64,000 nt of DNA from Peribacillus cavernae. Its GTDB lineage: Bacteria; Bacillota; Bacilli; Bacillales; DSM-1321. The stretch covers positions 666,367 through 730,366 of the forward strand of contig NZ_RYZZ01000007.1 in assembly GCF_003989135.1 (NCBI RefSeq). Direction: 5' to 3'. Of this stretch, positions 31,277 to 42,478 are shown piece after piece. Positions within the stretch are counted from its first letter, which is position 1. The number at the start of each line of letters is the position of its first letter. Below the pieces are notes generated by a model. It saw only the letters and a list, made by a program, of their open reading frames with translations, searched no databases and was not told the DNA's origin. The position numbers and the translations under genes are program-made.

Positions 31277-32545
31277 ATGTACGAGAATTTAACAAACGGC
31301 GGCCAATTAAGGGTGCTGGCAAGTTCTGTAGAGGAAATGATTGCCCCGTTGCATAAAGAAGCAAATGACAGAATCGAAGCCAATCAGTATCGTGTATTGC
31401 AAAGCTTCCAGAAATACAGAGTAAGCGACTCTCATTTTATCCCATCCACTGGATACGGCTATGATGATATCGGAAGGGATACGCTCGAATCTATCTATGC
31501 GGATGTGTTCGGCGGGGAAGCAGGGCTTGTCCGCCCGCAAATCATTTCCGGGACACATGCGATTTCAATTGCGCTGTTCGGGATTTTGCGCCCGGGTGAC
31601 GAGCTATTATACATAACCGGCAAGCCATATGATACGCTGGAGGAAATTGTAGGCATACGCGGGAGCGGCGTGGGTTCCTTAAGGGAATTCCAGATAGGCT
31701 ATGACATGGTGTTACTGACTGATGAAGGCAAGGTCGATTTTGACGCCGTAGAAAAAGCGATCACCACAAAAACGAAAATGATCGGGATTCAACGCTCTAA
31801 AGGATATGCAACTCGCCCCTCCTTTACGGTTGCTGAGATCAGTGAAATGATCAGGTTTGTAAAAGGAATTAATCCGGAAATCGTCGTCTTCGTGGATAAT
31901 TGTTACGGCGAATTCGTCGAAACCAAAGAACCCTGCCATGTCGGGGCTGATTTGATGGCAGGCTCGCTCATTAAAAACCCGGGTGGAGGCTTGGCCAAGA
32001 CAGGCGGGTATATTGTCGGAAAAAAGGAATATGTGGCAGCATGCTCATACAGATTGACTTCACCAGGAATTGGGGCTGAAGCCGGCGCTTCCCTATATAG
32101 CCTCCAGGAAATGTACCAGGGATTTTTCCTCGCTCCCCATGTAGTCGGACAAGCCCTTAAAGGGGCGATTTTTACATCCGCGCTTTTGGAAAGGCTTGGA
32201 ATGAACACCTCACCAAAGTGGAACGCAAAAAGAACCGATTTGATCCAGTCTGTCCAATTTGAGGACCGTGATAAAATGATTTTATTCTGCCAGACAATCC
32301 AATTTGCATCACCAGTAAATTCACACGTTACACCTTATCCAAGCTATATGCCTGGCTACGAGGATGACGTAATCATGGCCGCGGGAACGTTCATTCAGGG
32401 TGCTAGTATCGAATTAACCGCAGACGGACCAACGAGGCCGCCGTATGTTGCCTACATACAGGGCGGCTTAACCTATTCACATGTAAAAATAGCGGTACTT
32501 GCAGCAGTAAATTCATTGATCGATAAAAAGCTGTTTGCGATATAA
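31277..32545 (+). CDS. ynbB: PLP-dependent lyase-like protein YnbB (aluminium resistance family)
   Basis: 422 residues, AAAGGAG 7 bases before the ATG. A fold-type I pyridoxal phosphate protein of the methionine gamma-lyase-like or aluminium resistance family: STGYGYDDIGRDTLESIYAD, RPQIISGTHAISIALFG, VDNCYGEFVE, and the PLP lysine in SLIKNPGGGLAKTGGYIVG. The family resembles cystathionine lyases, but the true substrate is not established. It follows hflX by 13 bases, the same order as in B. subtilis (ynbA-ynbB), so likely co-transcribed. Confidence 0.9.
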   Translation: MYENLTNGGQLRVLASSVEEMIAPLHKEANDRIEANQYRVLQSFQKYRVSDSHFIPSTGYGYDDIGRDTLESIYADVFGGEAGLVRPQIISGTHAISIALFGILRPGDELLYITGKPYDTLEEIVGIRGSGVGSLREFQIGYDMVLLTDEGKVDFDAVEKAITTKTKMIGIQRSKGYATRPSFTVAEISEMIRFVKGINPEIVVFVDNCYGEFVETKEPCHVGADLMAGSLIKNPGGGLAKTGGYIVGKKEYVAACSYRLTSPGIGAEAGASLYSLQEMYQGFFLAPHVVGQALKGAIFTSALLERLGMNTSPKWNAKRTDLIQSVQFEDRDKMILFCQTIQFASPVNSHVTPYPSYMPGYEDDVIMAAGTFIQGASIELTADGPTRPPYVAYIQGGLTYSHVKIAVLAAVNSLIDKKLFAI

Positions 32546-32597
32546 ACGAAGTGAGGCCGCCTTGAAACTGGTTGTCTCACTTTTTGAAAAAATTTCA

Positions 32598-32614
32598 TGT
32601 AACACAACTTAACG
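32598..32614. promoter_or_regulatory. GlnR operator 1 of glnRA
   Basis: TGTAACACAACTTAACG fits the GlnR/TnrA pattern TGTNA-N7-TNACA with one mismatch. It lies upstream of the -35 box, 23 bases centre to centre from the second site. Confidence 0.75.
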
Positions 32615-32619
32615 TTGAT

Positions 32620-32648
32620 TTGACAATAAAGGTAACATGTAATATAGT
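32620..32648 (+). promoter_or_regulatory. glnRA promoter with GlnR operator 2
   Basis: TTGACA (32620-32625), 17 bases, TATAGT (32643-32648). TGACAATAAAGGTAACA (32621-32637) fits TGTNA-N7-TNACA with one mismatch and overlaps the -35 box, so GlnR binding would block polymerase. Two operators at this place are known for glnRA in B. subtilis. Confidence 0.8.
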
Positions 32649-32683
32649 TATAGCAGGTCAACAAAACAAAGGAGATGCTTCGG

Positions 32684-33088
32684 ATGAGCGGCAACAACAT
32701 TCGGCGTTCGATGCCTCTTTTCTCTATCGGAATCGTTATGCAGCTGACAGAGTTGTCTGCGCGCCAGATCCGGTATTATGAAGAGCATCAACTGATAACT
32801 CCTGAACGAACAGAAGGGAACCGTCGGCTTTTTTCATTAAATGATATCGACCGGCTCCTGGAAATTAAAGAACTAATCGAGCAGGGTGTAAATCTCGCAG
32901 GGATTAAAAAGTTATTTTCTGTCAAAGAAGAATCACTCATGCAAGCATTAGAAAACAATAAGGAAAAACTGGAAAAACCTGATTTAAGTGATGATGAGCT
33001 GCGAAAGCTTCTCAGGAATGAGCTTTTGCATGGCGGCAATAACCGTACATTCCTCCGTCAAGGAGATATGTCTCGTTTCTTTCATTAA
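32684..33088 (+). CDS. glnR: Nitrogen repressor GlnR (MerR family)
   Basis: 134 residues from ATG 32684 ([20 protein letters not shown]); an in-frame ATG at 32675 lies within the spacing of the AAGGAG site and is rejected. The MerR-type helix-turn-helix is at about 10-75 ([40 protein letters not shown]). The C-terminal tail [10 protein letters not shown] is the conserved autoinhibitory and glutamine-synthetase-responsive segment. GlnR represses glnRA and other nitrogen genes when feedback-inhibited glutamine synthetase activates it. Operators lie upstream; glnA follows. Confidence 0.97.
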   Translation: MSGNNIRRSMPLFSIGIVMQLTELSARQIRYYEEHQLITPERTEGNRRLFSLNDIDRLLEIKELIEQGVNLAGIKKLFSVKEESLMQALENNKEKLEKPDLSDDELRKLLRNELLHGGNNRTFLRQGDMSRFFH

Positions 33089-33139
33089 AAAGCATTAGTA
33101 AATGTAAAGTTTAATATTTTTAGGGAGGAATAATTGATT

Positions 33140-34474
33140 ATGGCAAAGTATACTCGTGAAGATATTACCCGTTTGGCAAAGGAAGAAAACGTTAAATATG
33201 TCCGCCTTCAATTTACAGACATCCTGGGTACGATCAAGAACGTTGAAATCCCGGTTAGCCAGCTTGAAAAAGCGCTTGGCAACAAAATGATGTTCGATGG
33301 ATCTTCCATTGAAGGTTTCGTTCGAATTGAAGAATCAGATATGTATCTATATCCTGATCTTGATACATGGGTCATATTCCCTTGGACATCAGAAAAAGGA
33401 AAGGTTGCCCGTTTAATTTGTGATATCTACAACACTGACGGAACTTCATTTGAAGGAGATCCACGTGCTAATCTTAAACGTATTCTGGCCGAAGCAAAAG
33501 AGCTTGGCTTTACAGACTTCAATCTTGGACCTGAACCTGAATTCTTCTTATTCAAGCTAGATGAAAAAGGGGAACCAACCCTAGAGTTAAATGATAGAGG
33601 CGGTTATTTTGACCTGGCGCCGACTGACCTTGGTGAAAATTGCCGTCGCGATATCGTTCTTGAACTTGAAGAAATGGGCTTTGAAATCGAAGCTTCCCAC
33701 CATGAGGTTGCCCCGGGACAGCATGAAATTGACTTTAAGTATGCGGATGCCATTACAGCTTGTGATAATATCCAGACTTTTAAATTGGTTGTAAAGACAA
33801 TTGCCCGCAAACACGGATTGCATGCGACATTCATGCCAAAGCCATTATTCGGTGTGAACGGCTCCGGAATGCACTGCAACGTTTCATTATTCAAAGGAAG
33901 CGAAAATGCATTTTATGACCACAACGGAAAACTGGAACTAAGCGAAACAGCCGAGCAATTCATCGCCGGTATCATCAAGCACGCTCCTAGCTTTACAGCG
34001 GTAACCAATCCGACTGTCAATTCGTACAAGCGTCTTGTTCCTGGCTATGAAGCCCCTTGCTACGTAGCATGGTCAGCGAAAAACCGCAGTCCGCTGATCC
34101 GTATCCCAGCCTCACGCGGCGTCAGCACTCGTGTGGAAGTACGAAGCGTAGACCCGGCTGCGAATCCATACCTTGCAATTGCCGTTTTATTAAAAGCCGG
34201 CCTGGATGGAATCAAGAATAATCTTACTCCGCCGAAACCAATCGACCGCAACATCTATGTCATGAACAAAGAAGAAAGAGAAAAAGCAGGCATCATTGAT
34301 CTTCCAGCAACTTTGGCTGCAGCTCTGGATACGTTAAAATCAAACGAAATTATCTGTGCTGGACTTGGAAGCCACTTATTAGAGCATTTCATCGAAGCGA
34401 AAGAGATTGAGTGGGATATGTTCCGCACCCAGGTCCATCCTTGGGAGAGAGAGCAATACATGACGATGTATTAA
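33140..34474 (+). CDS. glnA: Glutamine synthetase type I (alpha form)
   Basis: 444 residues from ATG 33140 ([20 protein letters not shown]), AGGGAGG upstream. It makes glutamine from glutamate, ammonia and ATP. Signatures: [70 protein letters not shown] and [16 protein letters not shown]. The length fits the Firmicute GSI-alpha class, which is not adenylylated but feedback-inhibited and serves as the sensor for GlnR and TnrA. Second gene of the glnRA operon. Confidence 0.98.
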   Translation: MAKYTREDITRLAKEENVKYVRLQFTDILGTIKNVEIPVSQLEKALGNKMMFDGSSIEGFVRIEESDMYLYPDLDTWVIFPWTSEKGKVARLICDIYNTDGTSFEGDPRANLKRILAEAKELGFTDFNLGPEPEFFLFKLDEKGEPTLELNDRGGYFDLAPTDLGENCRRDIVLELEEMGFEIEASHHEVAPGQHEIDFKYADAITACDNIQTFKLVVKTIARKHGLHATFMPKPLFGVNGSGMHCNVSLFKGSENAFYDHNGKLELSETAEQFIAGIIKHAPSFTAVTNPTVNSYKRLVPGYEAPCYVAWSAKNRSPLIRIPASRGVSTRVEVRSVDPAANPYLAIAVLLKAGLDGIKNNLTPPKPIDRNIYVMNKEEREKAGIIDLPATLAAALDTLKSNEIICAGLGSHLLEHFIEAKEIEWDMFRTQVHPWEREQYMTMY

Positions 34475-34480
34475 TAGAGG

Positions 34481-34520
34481 AATCCCTTGGCGCTCACGGA
34501 TGGGCGTTGAGGGATTTTTT
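34481..34520 (+). terminator. Terminator of glnRA
   Basis: AATCCCTTGGCGC pairs with GCGTTGAGGGATT and is followed by a T run. Confidence 0.88.
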
Positions 34521-34523
34521 GTG

Positions 34524-34991
34524 GTTAATAAGTAAGGGCGATGAAAAAAGTGGAGGCCAATCCCCACTTACATAAGCGGAAAGCAAGAAACTTTGCAACG
34601 ATCACTATTCCGGAATCTCAGAAAAACTAATGGCTATTGGAGGTTTTCATTGTGGAAAAAGAAATTATCATTCAAACTATAAAATGGACGATTCCGGGGT
34701 AAATATAACTAAGAGATGAGAGGTTCCTGATGAAAAAAAACGAATATGAAACAGGACAAGATGGCGACTGGAGTATTTAACATATATAAGATCATGTAAT
34801 TCTTTTGAGAAGCAAATGCACAAAAACGATTTTTAAAAGGAAATCTTACCTTATTCTAAGTTTAATCGATAAAAATGATTGATAACAGCCCACTTATTTG
34901 TTATTATTAGAAAGTTAGCGCATTCGGCAGGAGTTAGATAATCCAACCGAAATAGCAATAGCTGTATTAAAAGGCAAATAGCCTTGTGCAT
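34524..34991 (+). other. Gene-poor stretch before tRNA-Arg
   Basis: About 470 AT-rich bases without a supported gene. Two very short frames have plausible starts: a 16-codon GTG frame near 34653-34703 (reads MEKEIIIQTIKWTIPG) and a 16-codon ATG frame near 34731-34781 (reads MKKNEYETGQDGDWSI). They may be debris or small peptides; neither resembles a family I know. The tRNA promoter should be near its end. Confidence 0.3.
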
Positions 34992-35065
34992 GTCCCAGTA
35001 GCTCAGCAGGATAGAGCGACAGCCTCCTAAGCTGTAGGTCGTAGGTTCGATTCCTATCTGGGACG
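34992..35065 (+). tRNA. tRNA-Arg, anticodon CCT
   Basis: A complete cloverleaf can be drawn: acceptor GTCCCAG/CTGGGAC, D stem GCTC/GAGC, anticodon stem ACAGC/GCTGT with loop CTCCTAA (anticodon CCT, reads AGG), T stem GTAGG/CCTAT with loop TTCGATT, discriminator G. CCA is not encoded. A single-gene unit with its own downstream terminator. Confidence 0.96.
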
Positions 35066-35073
35066 CTAAGTGA

Positions 35074-35114
35074 AAAGGAGCCAGACCCTTAACAGATGAG
35101 GGTTTGGCTCTTTG
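35074..35114 (+). terminator. Terminator after tRNA-Arg
   Basis: AAAGGAGCCAGACCCT pairs with AGGGTTTGGCTCTTT (some G-T pairs). About 290 bases follow before the kinase gene without a supported gene. Confidence 0.8.
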
Positions 35115-35400
35115 TGCTTTTGATGGTGATGGTCTAAAGCACTATTCACTGTTTACATTTAGTAACTGATTTAATTTTCACTTCTAATCCTGATAAAAGG
35201 GTCCAGGCAGTAAAAAAGCAGGAAAAAGTAAAATCGATAGCGAATAGATATTATGGGCTCTTTTGCTTCAGAAAAAACGAGGGTGCCATCAACTTTTATA
35301 AATATAAGGTACTCTTTTAATATAACTGTATTTGCTTTTCGAAATTTTCCATTGAAGGTAAGCTTTTGATCTTTACCATCATAGAGAGGGTGGACATGAA

Positions 35401-36552
35401 GTGGTTACTGCACAACTTTTAGCCGACTATCTCGATAAAAGATTTCCGGCCTTTTTTCAGGATTGGCAAGATAGTCTTTTTGTTTCTTCAGATGATATTC
35501 ACTTTAACCGTATTAACGGAAATGGTGCGGAAATGTACTACCTGGTGAAATTAAATATGGTAAAGCCATTGAGCATTGAAGAAATCATGAATTTAGCATA
35601 TAAGGTGGCAAAAGAAAGGGCTGAGGCTGACATAAATATCGGCCACTTTGTTTATAATGTCAACAAAGGACGCACCCTCATTATTAAACATCTTAATAGC
35701 TCTGGATTTTTACTGGAAGATTTGGATCCGTACATTGAAGGCACTAACAATTTATTTGATCAATTCTGTTTCTATGCAGTTACTAAATACACGGAATTGA
35801 AGATACAAGAATTACATCGCAAAGATTCCTTTATTCAACAGACTCATAAAGATCGACTTTTTTTTCTGGGGCAAATGTCTTCGAGCTTTGTTCATGAATT
35901 TAGAAACCCATTGACATCGGTTATTGGATTTACAAAACTGCTAAAAAATGAAATTCCCAACCATAAGTATATCAAAATTATCGAACGTGAATTAGAACAG
36001 TTAAACTATAAAATCACGCAATTTCTTCATGTATCGAAAAAAGATATCCTACGTAAGGAAAAGGAAGACGTATTTTTTTCTGAATTATTTAATGAAATTT
36101 TGGATTTTTTATATCCCAGTATAGTAGATAGCGATGTAGAGATAATCAAGGACTTTGAATATACCGAAAAATTTGAGGCGAACAAAGAGGAACTGAGACA
36201 AGTTTTTATAAATATAATCTTGAATTCCATAGAAGCTTTGAAGCAGAAAGAAACTCAAAGGACAATCACAATACATTTTCATGAAAATGATGAAACTGTA
36301 ACGATCAAAATTAGTAATAATGGTCCAAATATTTCACGAGAGATGATGGAGATGATTTTTGAACCTTTTTATACAACAAAGGAATTGGGAACAGGCATAG
36401 GCTTATACGTCTGTAAACAAATCATTGATAAGCATAACGGTAAAATATCTTGTACTTCGGGAGAAGATTTCACTTCTTTCATTATTTCTTTACCAAAGAC
36501 AGCCATTTCCCATAAACCTGATCCTGCTGCTTCAATGCTTGCAAAAACGTAG
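35401..36552 (+). CDS. Soluble sensor histidine kinase, possibly sporulation-related
   Basis: 383 residues, GTG start with GAGAGGGTGG ahead. No membrane segments are visible. The N-terminal 150 residues form an unidentified helical sensor region. The HisKA dimerisation domain has the phospho-acceptor in SSSFVHEFRNPLTSVIGF (near residue 165). The HATPase domain has N box NIILNSIEAL, G1 KISNNGPNIS, F box FEPFYTTKE and G2 GTGIGLYVCKQI. No response regulator is adjacent, so it is an orphan kinase. In Bacillus such orphans often feed the Spo0F phosphorelay; that role is an inference. Located between tRNA-Arg and a GNAT gene. Confidence 0.88.
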   Translation: MVTAQLLADYLDKRFPAFFQDWQDSLFVSSDDIHFNRINGNGAEMYYLVKLNMVKPLSIEEIMNLAYKVAKERAEADINIGHFVYNVNKGRTLIIKHLNSSGFLLEDLDPYIEGTNNLFDQFCFYAVTKYTELKIQELHRKDSFIQQTHKDRLFFLGQMSSSFVHEFRNPLTSVIGFTKLLKNEIPNHKYIKIIERELEQLNYKITQFLHVSKKDILRKEKEDVFFSELFNEILDFLYPSIVDSDVEIIKDFEYTEKFEANKEELRQVFINIILNSIEALKQKETQRTITIHFHENDETVTIKISNNGPNISREMMEMIFEPFYTTKELGTGIGLYVCKQIIDKHNGKISCTSGEDFTSFIISLPKTAISHKPDPAASMLAKT

Positions 36553-36731
36553 GGAATTTTAAAGGTTTCAGAATAAAATAGTGAATGTAACCATTGAGAA
36601 GTGTCAAATTTTCGAAAAATATCGCTTTTTTTAAAAACAGCTTATAAGATAAAAGGGATAGAATATTTCTGAAAAGTTATTTAATGGCTGCTATTAATGG
36701 GGTAATAAAAACTTGTCCAAAGGAGATTAAT

Positions 36732-37289
36732 ATGACGCTTAGTACTTCCAGTCTTTTTCGTGGAGAACTTGTAAAACTATCCGCACCCAGAGAAGAAGAT
36801 GCTGAAATAATGGCAAAATGGGAAGAGGATTCAGAGTATCTTCGAAATGTAGATACAGATATTGCCCTTCCGCATGCAAAAATGCAATTTGAAATAGAGG
36901 AAAGTCCTGACCCCAACGAAGCTTACTTTCGGTTAAGGAAGATGGAGAATGATGAATTAATTGGCTTTGTCGTCATTCACCGTATTGAATGGAACAATCG
37001 AGCGGGATTTTTAGCGATCGGAATTGGAGATTCGAAAAATCGTAATAAAGGCTATGGAACAGAGGCATTACAACTGATTCTCCGTTTTGCCTTTCATGAA
37101 TTGAATTTAAACCGTGTAAGCCTGGATGTAATTGAGTATAACAAAAGAGCAATCCATGCTTATAAAAAAGCTGGCTTCCAGCACGAAGGAAGAATGAGAG
37201 CGGCTGTTAGCCGTGACGGAAAACGCTATGACCGCATAATTATGGGCATTTTATGTCCGGAATGGGAAGACCGATATCAGGTAAAATAA
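36732..37289 (+). CDS. GNAT-family N-acetyltransferase (RimJ/RimL-like)
   Basis: 185 residues from ATG 36732 with AAAGGAGA 6 bases ahead; the frame is open further upstream (36684), but without a ribosome site. GNAT fold: LVKLSAPREEDAEIMAKWEE, the acetyl-CoA loop GDSKNRNKGYGTEALQLIL (Q/R-x-x-G-x-G/A pattern), and the C-terminal NKRAIHAYKKAGFQHEGRMR typical of RimJ/RimL-like proteins. The acceptor substrate is unknown. It converges on lexA across a shared terminator. Confidence 0.88.
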   Translation: MTLSTSSLFRGELVKLSAPREEDAEIMAKWEEDSEYLRNVDTDIALPHAKMQFEIEESPDPNEAYFRLRKMENDELIGFVVIHRIEWNNRAGFLAIGIGDSKNRNKGYGTEALQLILRFAFHELNLNRVSLDVIEYNKRAIHAYKKAGFQHEGRMRAAVSRDGKRYDRIIMGILCPEWEDRYQVK

Positions 37290-37299
37290 GGGGATGGAT

Positions 37300-37331
37300 A
37301 AAACAGCCGATCAACTTGGATCGGCTGTTTT
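37300..37331. terminator. Terminator between the GNAT gene and lexA
   Basis: AAAACAGCCGATC pairs with GATCGGCTGTTTT; symmetrical A/T flanks allow use from both strands. Confidence 0.88.
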
Positions 37332-37411
37332 CATTAATGAAAGTGACTATGTGCTGCTGCGTTCTCTTTTTTTCTTGGACCAATTAGCAAAAGCAGCTAA
37401 ATCTAATATAT

Positions 37412-38035
37412 TTAATGAATCTGTCTGTATAAACCAATCACTTTTCCAAGAATGGAAACGTTGCTTAAAATGATTGGATCCATATTTGAATTTTCCGGCT
37501 GTAAGCGGATAAAGTCCTTTTCTTTAAAGAACCTCTTGACAGTTGCTTCGTTATCTTCCGTCATTGCGACAACGATATCGCTATTATTTGCGGTATTTTG
37601 CTGCTTGACAATGACAAAATCTCCATTCAATATCCCCGCTTCGATCATACTTTCTCCCATGATCTCCAACATGAATACCTGCTCGTCCTGGGGAGCCATA
37701 TTTTCCGGAAGCGGGAAATATTCTTCTATATTTTCAATCGCAGTAATCGGAAGGCCGGCTGTAACTTTACCTAGTAAGGGTACATTTATTACCCCGTTTT
37801 TTGGAATGTTATTTGTTTCCTCCAATTCTAGAACCTCGATTGCCCTCGGCTTAGTCGGATCTCTTCTGATAAGCCCCTTGCTCTCCAATCTTGATAAGTG
37901 GCCATGAACCGTAGAACTTGAAGCCAGGCCTACAGCTTCACCGATTTCACGTACGGAAGGCGGATAGCCTTTCTTGCGGACTTCCTCTTTAATAAACCCC
38001 ATAATATCTTGCTGCCGTTTCGATAGTTTTGTCAT
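37412..38035 (-). CDS. lexA: SOS repressor LexA
   Basis: 207 residues from ATG 38035 ([19 protein letters not shown]); a GTG at 38044 is in frame but the family start is MTKLSKRQ. The winged helix holds [20 protein letters not shown] and [20 protein letters not shown]. The self-cleavage site is the AG in VTAGLP. The catalytic serine is in [11 protein letters not shown] and the lysine in [11 protein letters not shown]. LexA represses DNA damage genes until RecA filaments trigger its autocleavage. Divergent from yneA, with LexA boxes in between. Confidence 0.98.
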   Translation of the reverse strand: MTKLSKRQQDIMGFIKEEVRKKGYPPSVREIGEAVGLASSSTVHGHLSRLESKGLIRRDPTKPRAIEVLELEETNNIPKNGVINVPLLGKVTAGLPITAIENIEEYFPLPENMAPQDEQVFMLEIMGESMIEAGILNGDFVIVKQQNTANNSDIVVAMTEDNEATVKRFFKEKDFIRLQPENSNMDPIILSNVSILGKVIGLYRQIH

Positions 38036-38117
38036 TTCACGCACCCCATCTCAAAATCCTTGTGTTAATTATAGCATGTACTCAAAATAGATACAAACAT
38101 AAGTTCGAATTTTTTTA

Positions 38118-38147
38118 TTGACATAAAACAAACGTTCGGTTTATACT
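38118..38147 (+). promoter_or_regulatory. yneA promoter containing a LexA box
   Basis: TTGACA (38118-38123), 18 bases, TATACT (38142-38147). The LexA-box-like AAAACAAACGTTCG (38125-38138; consensus CGAAC-N4-GTTCG, 12 of 14) lies inside the spacer, so LexA would directly block initiation and probably also affect the divergent lexA promoter. Confidence 0.8.
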
Positions 38148-38162
38148 AAAAACTACTAAGAG

Positions 38163-38176
38163 CGAACAAGCATTCG
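38163..38176. promoter_or_regulatory. Second LexA box before yneA
   Basis: CGAACAAGCATTCG matches CGAAC-N4-GTTCG at all but one of the fixed positions. It lies just downstream of the promoter, 38 bases from the first box. Confidence 0.8.
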
Positions 38177-38193
38177 ATATGGAGGAATGATTA

Positions 38194-39172
<979 letters not shown>

Positions 39173-39238
39173 AACTTGTTTTTTTTCTATAATTTCGATA
39201 GCATTGGCAGTATCAGAAAATATAGAAGGAGCGAAACG

Positions 39239-39475
39239 ATGCTGTCGAAAGATAAAATTGCCCGTATTAACGAGCTTTCTAAGAAATCAAAAGAAGTTGG
39301 ATTAACACATCAAGAGGCAAAAGAACAGACAAAACTGCGAAGCGACTATCTACAATCCTTTAGAAATTCAATGGCAAACACCTTAGAAAATGTTACGATA
39401 ATTGATCCGGAGGGCAATGATGTGACCCCGGGGAAAATAAAGGAAATCAAAAAAAATAAAAAACATTTACATTAA
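39239..39475 (+). CDS. ynzC: DUF896 protein YnzC
   Basis: 78 residues from ATG 39239, with GAAGGAG 7 bases ahead (the frame extends upstream without a site). Helical DUF896 protein: MLSKDKIARINELSKKSKEV, GLTHQEAKEQTKLRSDYL, then ENVTIIDPEGNDVTPGK. Third gene of the SOS operon. Molecular role unknown. A terminator follows. Confidence 0.93.
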   Translation: MLSKDKIARINELSKKSKEVGLTHQEAKEQTKLRSDYLQSFRNSMANTLENVTIIDPEGNDVTPGKIKEIKKNKKHLH

Positions 39476-39503
39476 TGATTTTTTTCATTATATCCATACT
39501 TAC

Positions 39504-39538
39504 AGAGAATACATAAGAGAATGTATTCTCTTTTTTTA
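39504..39538 (+). terminator. Terminator of yneA-yneB-ynzC
   Basis: AGAGAATACAT pairs with ATGTATTCTCT, followed by seven T. Confidence 0.92.
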
Positions 39539-39693
39539 GCTAATCATAAAAAAACAGACATTTACTGGCTATGCTGCGTCTTTTTTTTCAGAAACCAGGT
39601 AAATTCCCCAAGAAATAAGGGATTTTAGTTGTCTTTATATAGAGGTACCTATAATATATAAGAGTAATTTATCAAGGAAAGGATGTTTTTTGC

Positions 39694-41700
39694 ATGTTTG
39701 ATAAGATTGATGCACTTTCCATCAATACCATTCGGACTTTGTCCATTGATGCTATTGAAAAAGCTAAATCAGGCCATCCAGGGTTGCCGATGGGTGCTGC
39801 TCCAATGGCCTATACGTTATGGACACAGTTCATGAACCATAATCCAAAGAATCCCCAATGGTTCAACAGAGACCGCTTTGTTCTTTCAGCAGGGCATGGT
39901 TCTATGCTTCTTTATAGTTTATTGCATTTATCCGGATATGATTTATCCATGGATGACATAAAAAATTTCCGTCAATGGGGAAGCAAAACTCCAGGCCACC
40001 CGGAATTTGGCCATACCGCCGGAGTCGATGCCACAACGGGTCCACTCGGGCAGGGAATTGCGATGGCAGTCGGGATGGCAATGGCTGAGCGTCATTTAGC
40101 CGCTACTTACAACCGCGATTCTTTTAATGTGGTCGATCATTATACATACGGCATCTGTGGTGATGGCGATATAATGGAAGGAGTATCTGCTGAAGCCGCT
40201 TCATTGGCAGCTCATCTGAAGCTTGGAAGACTGGTTGTCTTTTATGACTCGAACGATATTTCATTAGATGGGGATTTAAATAAATCTTTCAGTGAAAGTG
40301 TTGAAAACCGCTTCAAAGCATATGGATGGCAATATGTACGTGTCAATGACGGAAACGATTTACAGGAAATCGTCAAAGCAATTGAAGAAGCTAAGACGGA
40401 TGATTCACGCCCTACATTAATCGAAGTGAAGACTGTCATCGGCTACGGTTCGCCAAACCGGGCAGGAAAGTCAGCTGTTCATGGGGCTCCGCTTGGTGCT
40501 GAGGAACTGAAGCTTACAAAAGAAGCTTATAAGTGGACATTCGAACAGGACTTTCATGTACCTGATGAGGTGTACAAGCATTTCGAGCAGACTTGTGTGG
40601 AACAAGGAAATAGGAAAGAAGCCGCTTGGAACAGCCTTTTCAAGAATTATCAAGAGGCACATCCTGATCTCGCTGCCCAGCTTGAAAGTGCAATAAAAGG
40701 CGAGCTTTCCGAAGGCTGGGATAGGGGAATTCCGGTATATGAAGAAGGGAAAAGCCTTGCATCCCGTGCATCAAGCGGAGAGGTACTTAATGCAATCGCT
40801 AAGAATCTTCCAAGCTTTATCGGGGGTTCGGCAGACCTGGCTGGTTCAAATAATACAATGATTAAAGGATACGCTGATTATACGCCTGATGAATATGAAG
40901 GCAGAAATATCTGGTTTGGTGTACGTGAATTCGCCATGGGTGCAGCACTAAACGGTATGGCACTTCATGGAGGTATTAAAGTATTCGGGGGAACCTTCTT
41001 TGTATTCTCTGATTATCTGCGTCCAGCGATTCGTCTGGCCGCTTTAATGGGCTTGCCTGTCACTTACGTTTTCACTCATGACAGTATCGCAGTAGGTGAA
41101 GATGGGCCCACTCACGAACCGATCGAGCAATTGCCTGCGCTTCGTGCCATGCCAAATCTTGGCGTAATCCGTCCGGCTGATGGAAATGAAACAGCAGCAG
41201 CATGGAAAGCAGCACTTGAATCAAACAATAAACCGACGGCCCTCGTACTAACCCGTCAAAACCTTCCGACACTAAAAAATACCGCTGAATTGGCATATGA
41301 AGGCGTAACAAAAGGAGCTTATATTATTTCTCCGGCTGGAAAAGATCAGGCGGATGCCCTCCTTCTCGCAACTGGATCTGAGGTAAATCTCGCGGTGGAA
41401 GCCCAAAAAGTACTGGCCGATGAGGGATTTGATGTTTCGGTTGTGAGCATGCCTTCATGGGATCGCTTTGAAGCGCAATCCAGGGAGTATAAGCAAAGTA
41501 TCCTCGATCCTGCTGTCAAGAAGCGCCTTGCAATTGAGGTGGCTTCACCATTTGGCTGGGATCGCTACACAGGGGATGAAGGTGAAATCCTTGCTATTAA
41601 CCATTTTGGCGCTTCTGCCCCAGGTGGAAAAATCATGGAAGAGTTCGGTTTTACGGTAGAAAATGTAGCAGCACGCGTTAAAGCAATGCTTCAAAATTAA
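39694..41700 (+). CDS. tkt: Transketolase
   Basis: 668 residues, ATG 11 bases after AAAGGA. Moves two-carbon units in the pentose phosphate pathway using thiamine diphosphate and magnesium. Visible: substrate histidine in [59 protein letters not shown], the cofactor motif [20 protein letters not shown], the catalytic glutamate region [20 protein letters not shown], and [20 protein letters not shown]. The length is standard. A TATAAT at 39650-39655 is a likely -10 box. Confidence 0.98.
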   Translation: MFDKIDALSINTIRTLSIDAIEKAKSGHPGLPMGAAPMAYTLWTQFMNHNPKNPQWFNRDRFVLSAGHGSMLLYSLLHLSGYDLSMDDIKNFRQWGSKTPGHPEFGHTAGVDATTGPLGQGIAMAVGMAMAERHLAATYNRDSFNVVDHYTYGICGDGDIMEGVSAEAASLAAHLKLGRLVVFYDSNDISLDGDLNKSFSESVENRFKAYGWQYVRVNDGNDLQEIVKAIEEAKTDDSRPTLIEVKTVIGYGSPNRAGKSAVHGAPLGAEELKLTKEAYKWTFEQDFHVPDEVYKHFEQTCVEQGNRKEAAWNSLFKNYQEAHPDLAAQLESAIKGELSEGWDRGIPVYEEGKSLASRASSGEVLNAIAKNLPSFIGGSADLAGSNNTMIKGYADYTPDEYEGRNIWFGVREFAMGAALNGMALHGGIKVFGGTFFVFSDYLRPAIRLAALMGLPVTYVFTHDSIAVGEDGPTHEPIEQLPALRAMPNLGVIRPADGNETAAAWKAALESNNKPTALVLTRQNLPTLKNTAELAYEGVTKGAYIISPAGKDQADALLLATGSEVNLAVEAQKVLADEGFDVSVVSMPSWDRFEAQSREYKQSILDPAVKKRLAIEVASPFGWDRYTGDEGEILAINHFGASAPGGKIMEEFGFTVENVAARVKAMLQN

Positions 41701-41703
41701 GTG

Positions 41704-41737
41704 AAAGGAACCTGTCCACAGTCGGACAGGTTTCTTT
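41704..41737 (+). terminator. Terminator of tkt
   Basis: AAGGAACCTGTCC-ACAGTC-GGACAGGTTTCTTT. The next 215 bases are AT-rich and hold the sirA promoter region only. Confidence 0.88.
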
Positions 41738-41952
41738 CATGAAAATACAGTAAACACCCACATAATCCGTCGAGTTGCTAAAAAGTGAAATCATTTTACA
41801 TGCAAATTAAAATAGAATATAGTAAGTTTATACATTAATTTTCAGAAAATTTATAATTCGACAAAAAAAGAAATTATTTTTACCATCAAACAACATATCT
41901 TTTTATTTTTCAAATATATAATTAAAAAAAGGAGTGTTAGGAGGCGGTTGGA

Positions 41953-42393
41953 ATGAGGAATTACCGAATCTATCTGATAGAGGATGAATTTGCACAACAT
42001 TACTTTGGCAGAGAGAAACTATTTTTCAATTTGTTTTTGGAGTATACTAATTCGTCCGGAAGACAAAAGGGTATTCTGCAAAAACAAATCGAATATATTA
42101 CTAAGCCTATTCCCACTGCTGAACTGCGAGATATATTAGAAAACCAATTAATGAGGAAAAAGGATTTTTTATATAAAGATGGCGTCTATTATTTAGATAA
42201 GAGATCCGGTAAAGCAAGAGCTGCTCTAAAACTCGATGGCCAGTTTATTGTCTTACAGGCTGAAGGAGATTTTGAAGCAGAAACGTCTTTTTTTGAATCC
42301 ATTCGCAAGTATGAATCGGGCTTTCTCGCCATAGATCTTGAAAATACACATTATGGCTGGCTAAAGCCCGTCAAAGAAAGAAAATTTGTCTAA
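41953..42393 (+). CDS. sirA: Sporulation inhibitor of replication SirA (YneE)
   Basis: 146 residues, TAGGAGGCGG 6 bases before the ATG. MRNYRIYLIEDEFAQHYFGR and the closing DLENTHYGWLKPVKERKF are the family ends. SirA is induced by Spo0A and binds DnaA domain I to block new replication rounds in sporulating cells. The position between tkt and yneF is the same as in B. subtilis. Confidence 0.93.
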   Translation: MRNYRIYLIEDEFAQHYFGREKLFFNLFLEYTNSSGRQKGILQKQIEYITKPIPTAELRDILENQLMRKKDFLYKDGVYYLDKRSGKARAALKLDGQFIVLQAEGDFEAETSFFESIRKYESGFLAIDLENTHYGWLKPVKERKFV

Positions 42394-42478
42394 AAAGAGG
42401 ACAATCCCAGCTTGAATATTGTATAATAACCCTTGGTCTAGTACACTGTATGATAGACAACATGAAGGAGGAAATAGC

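Noticed and set aside
34992-35065. tRNA-Arg as an attachment site of an integrated element
   Set aside because: No integrase and no partial tRNA repeat were found nearby; flanking genes are core or single genes.
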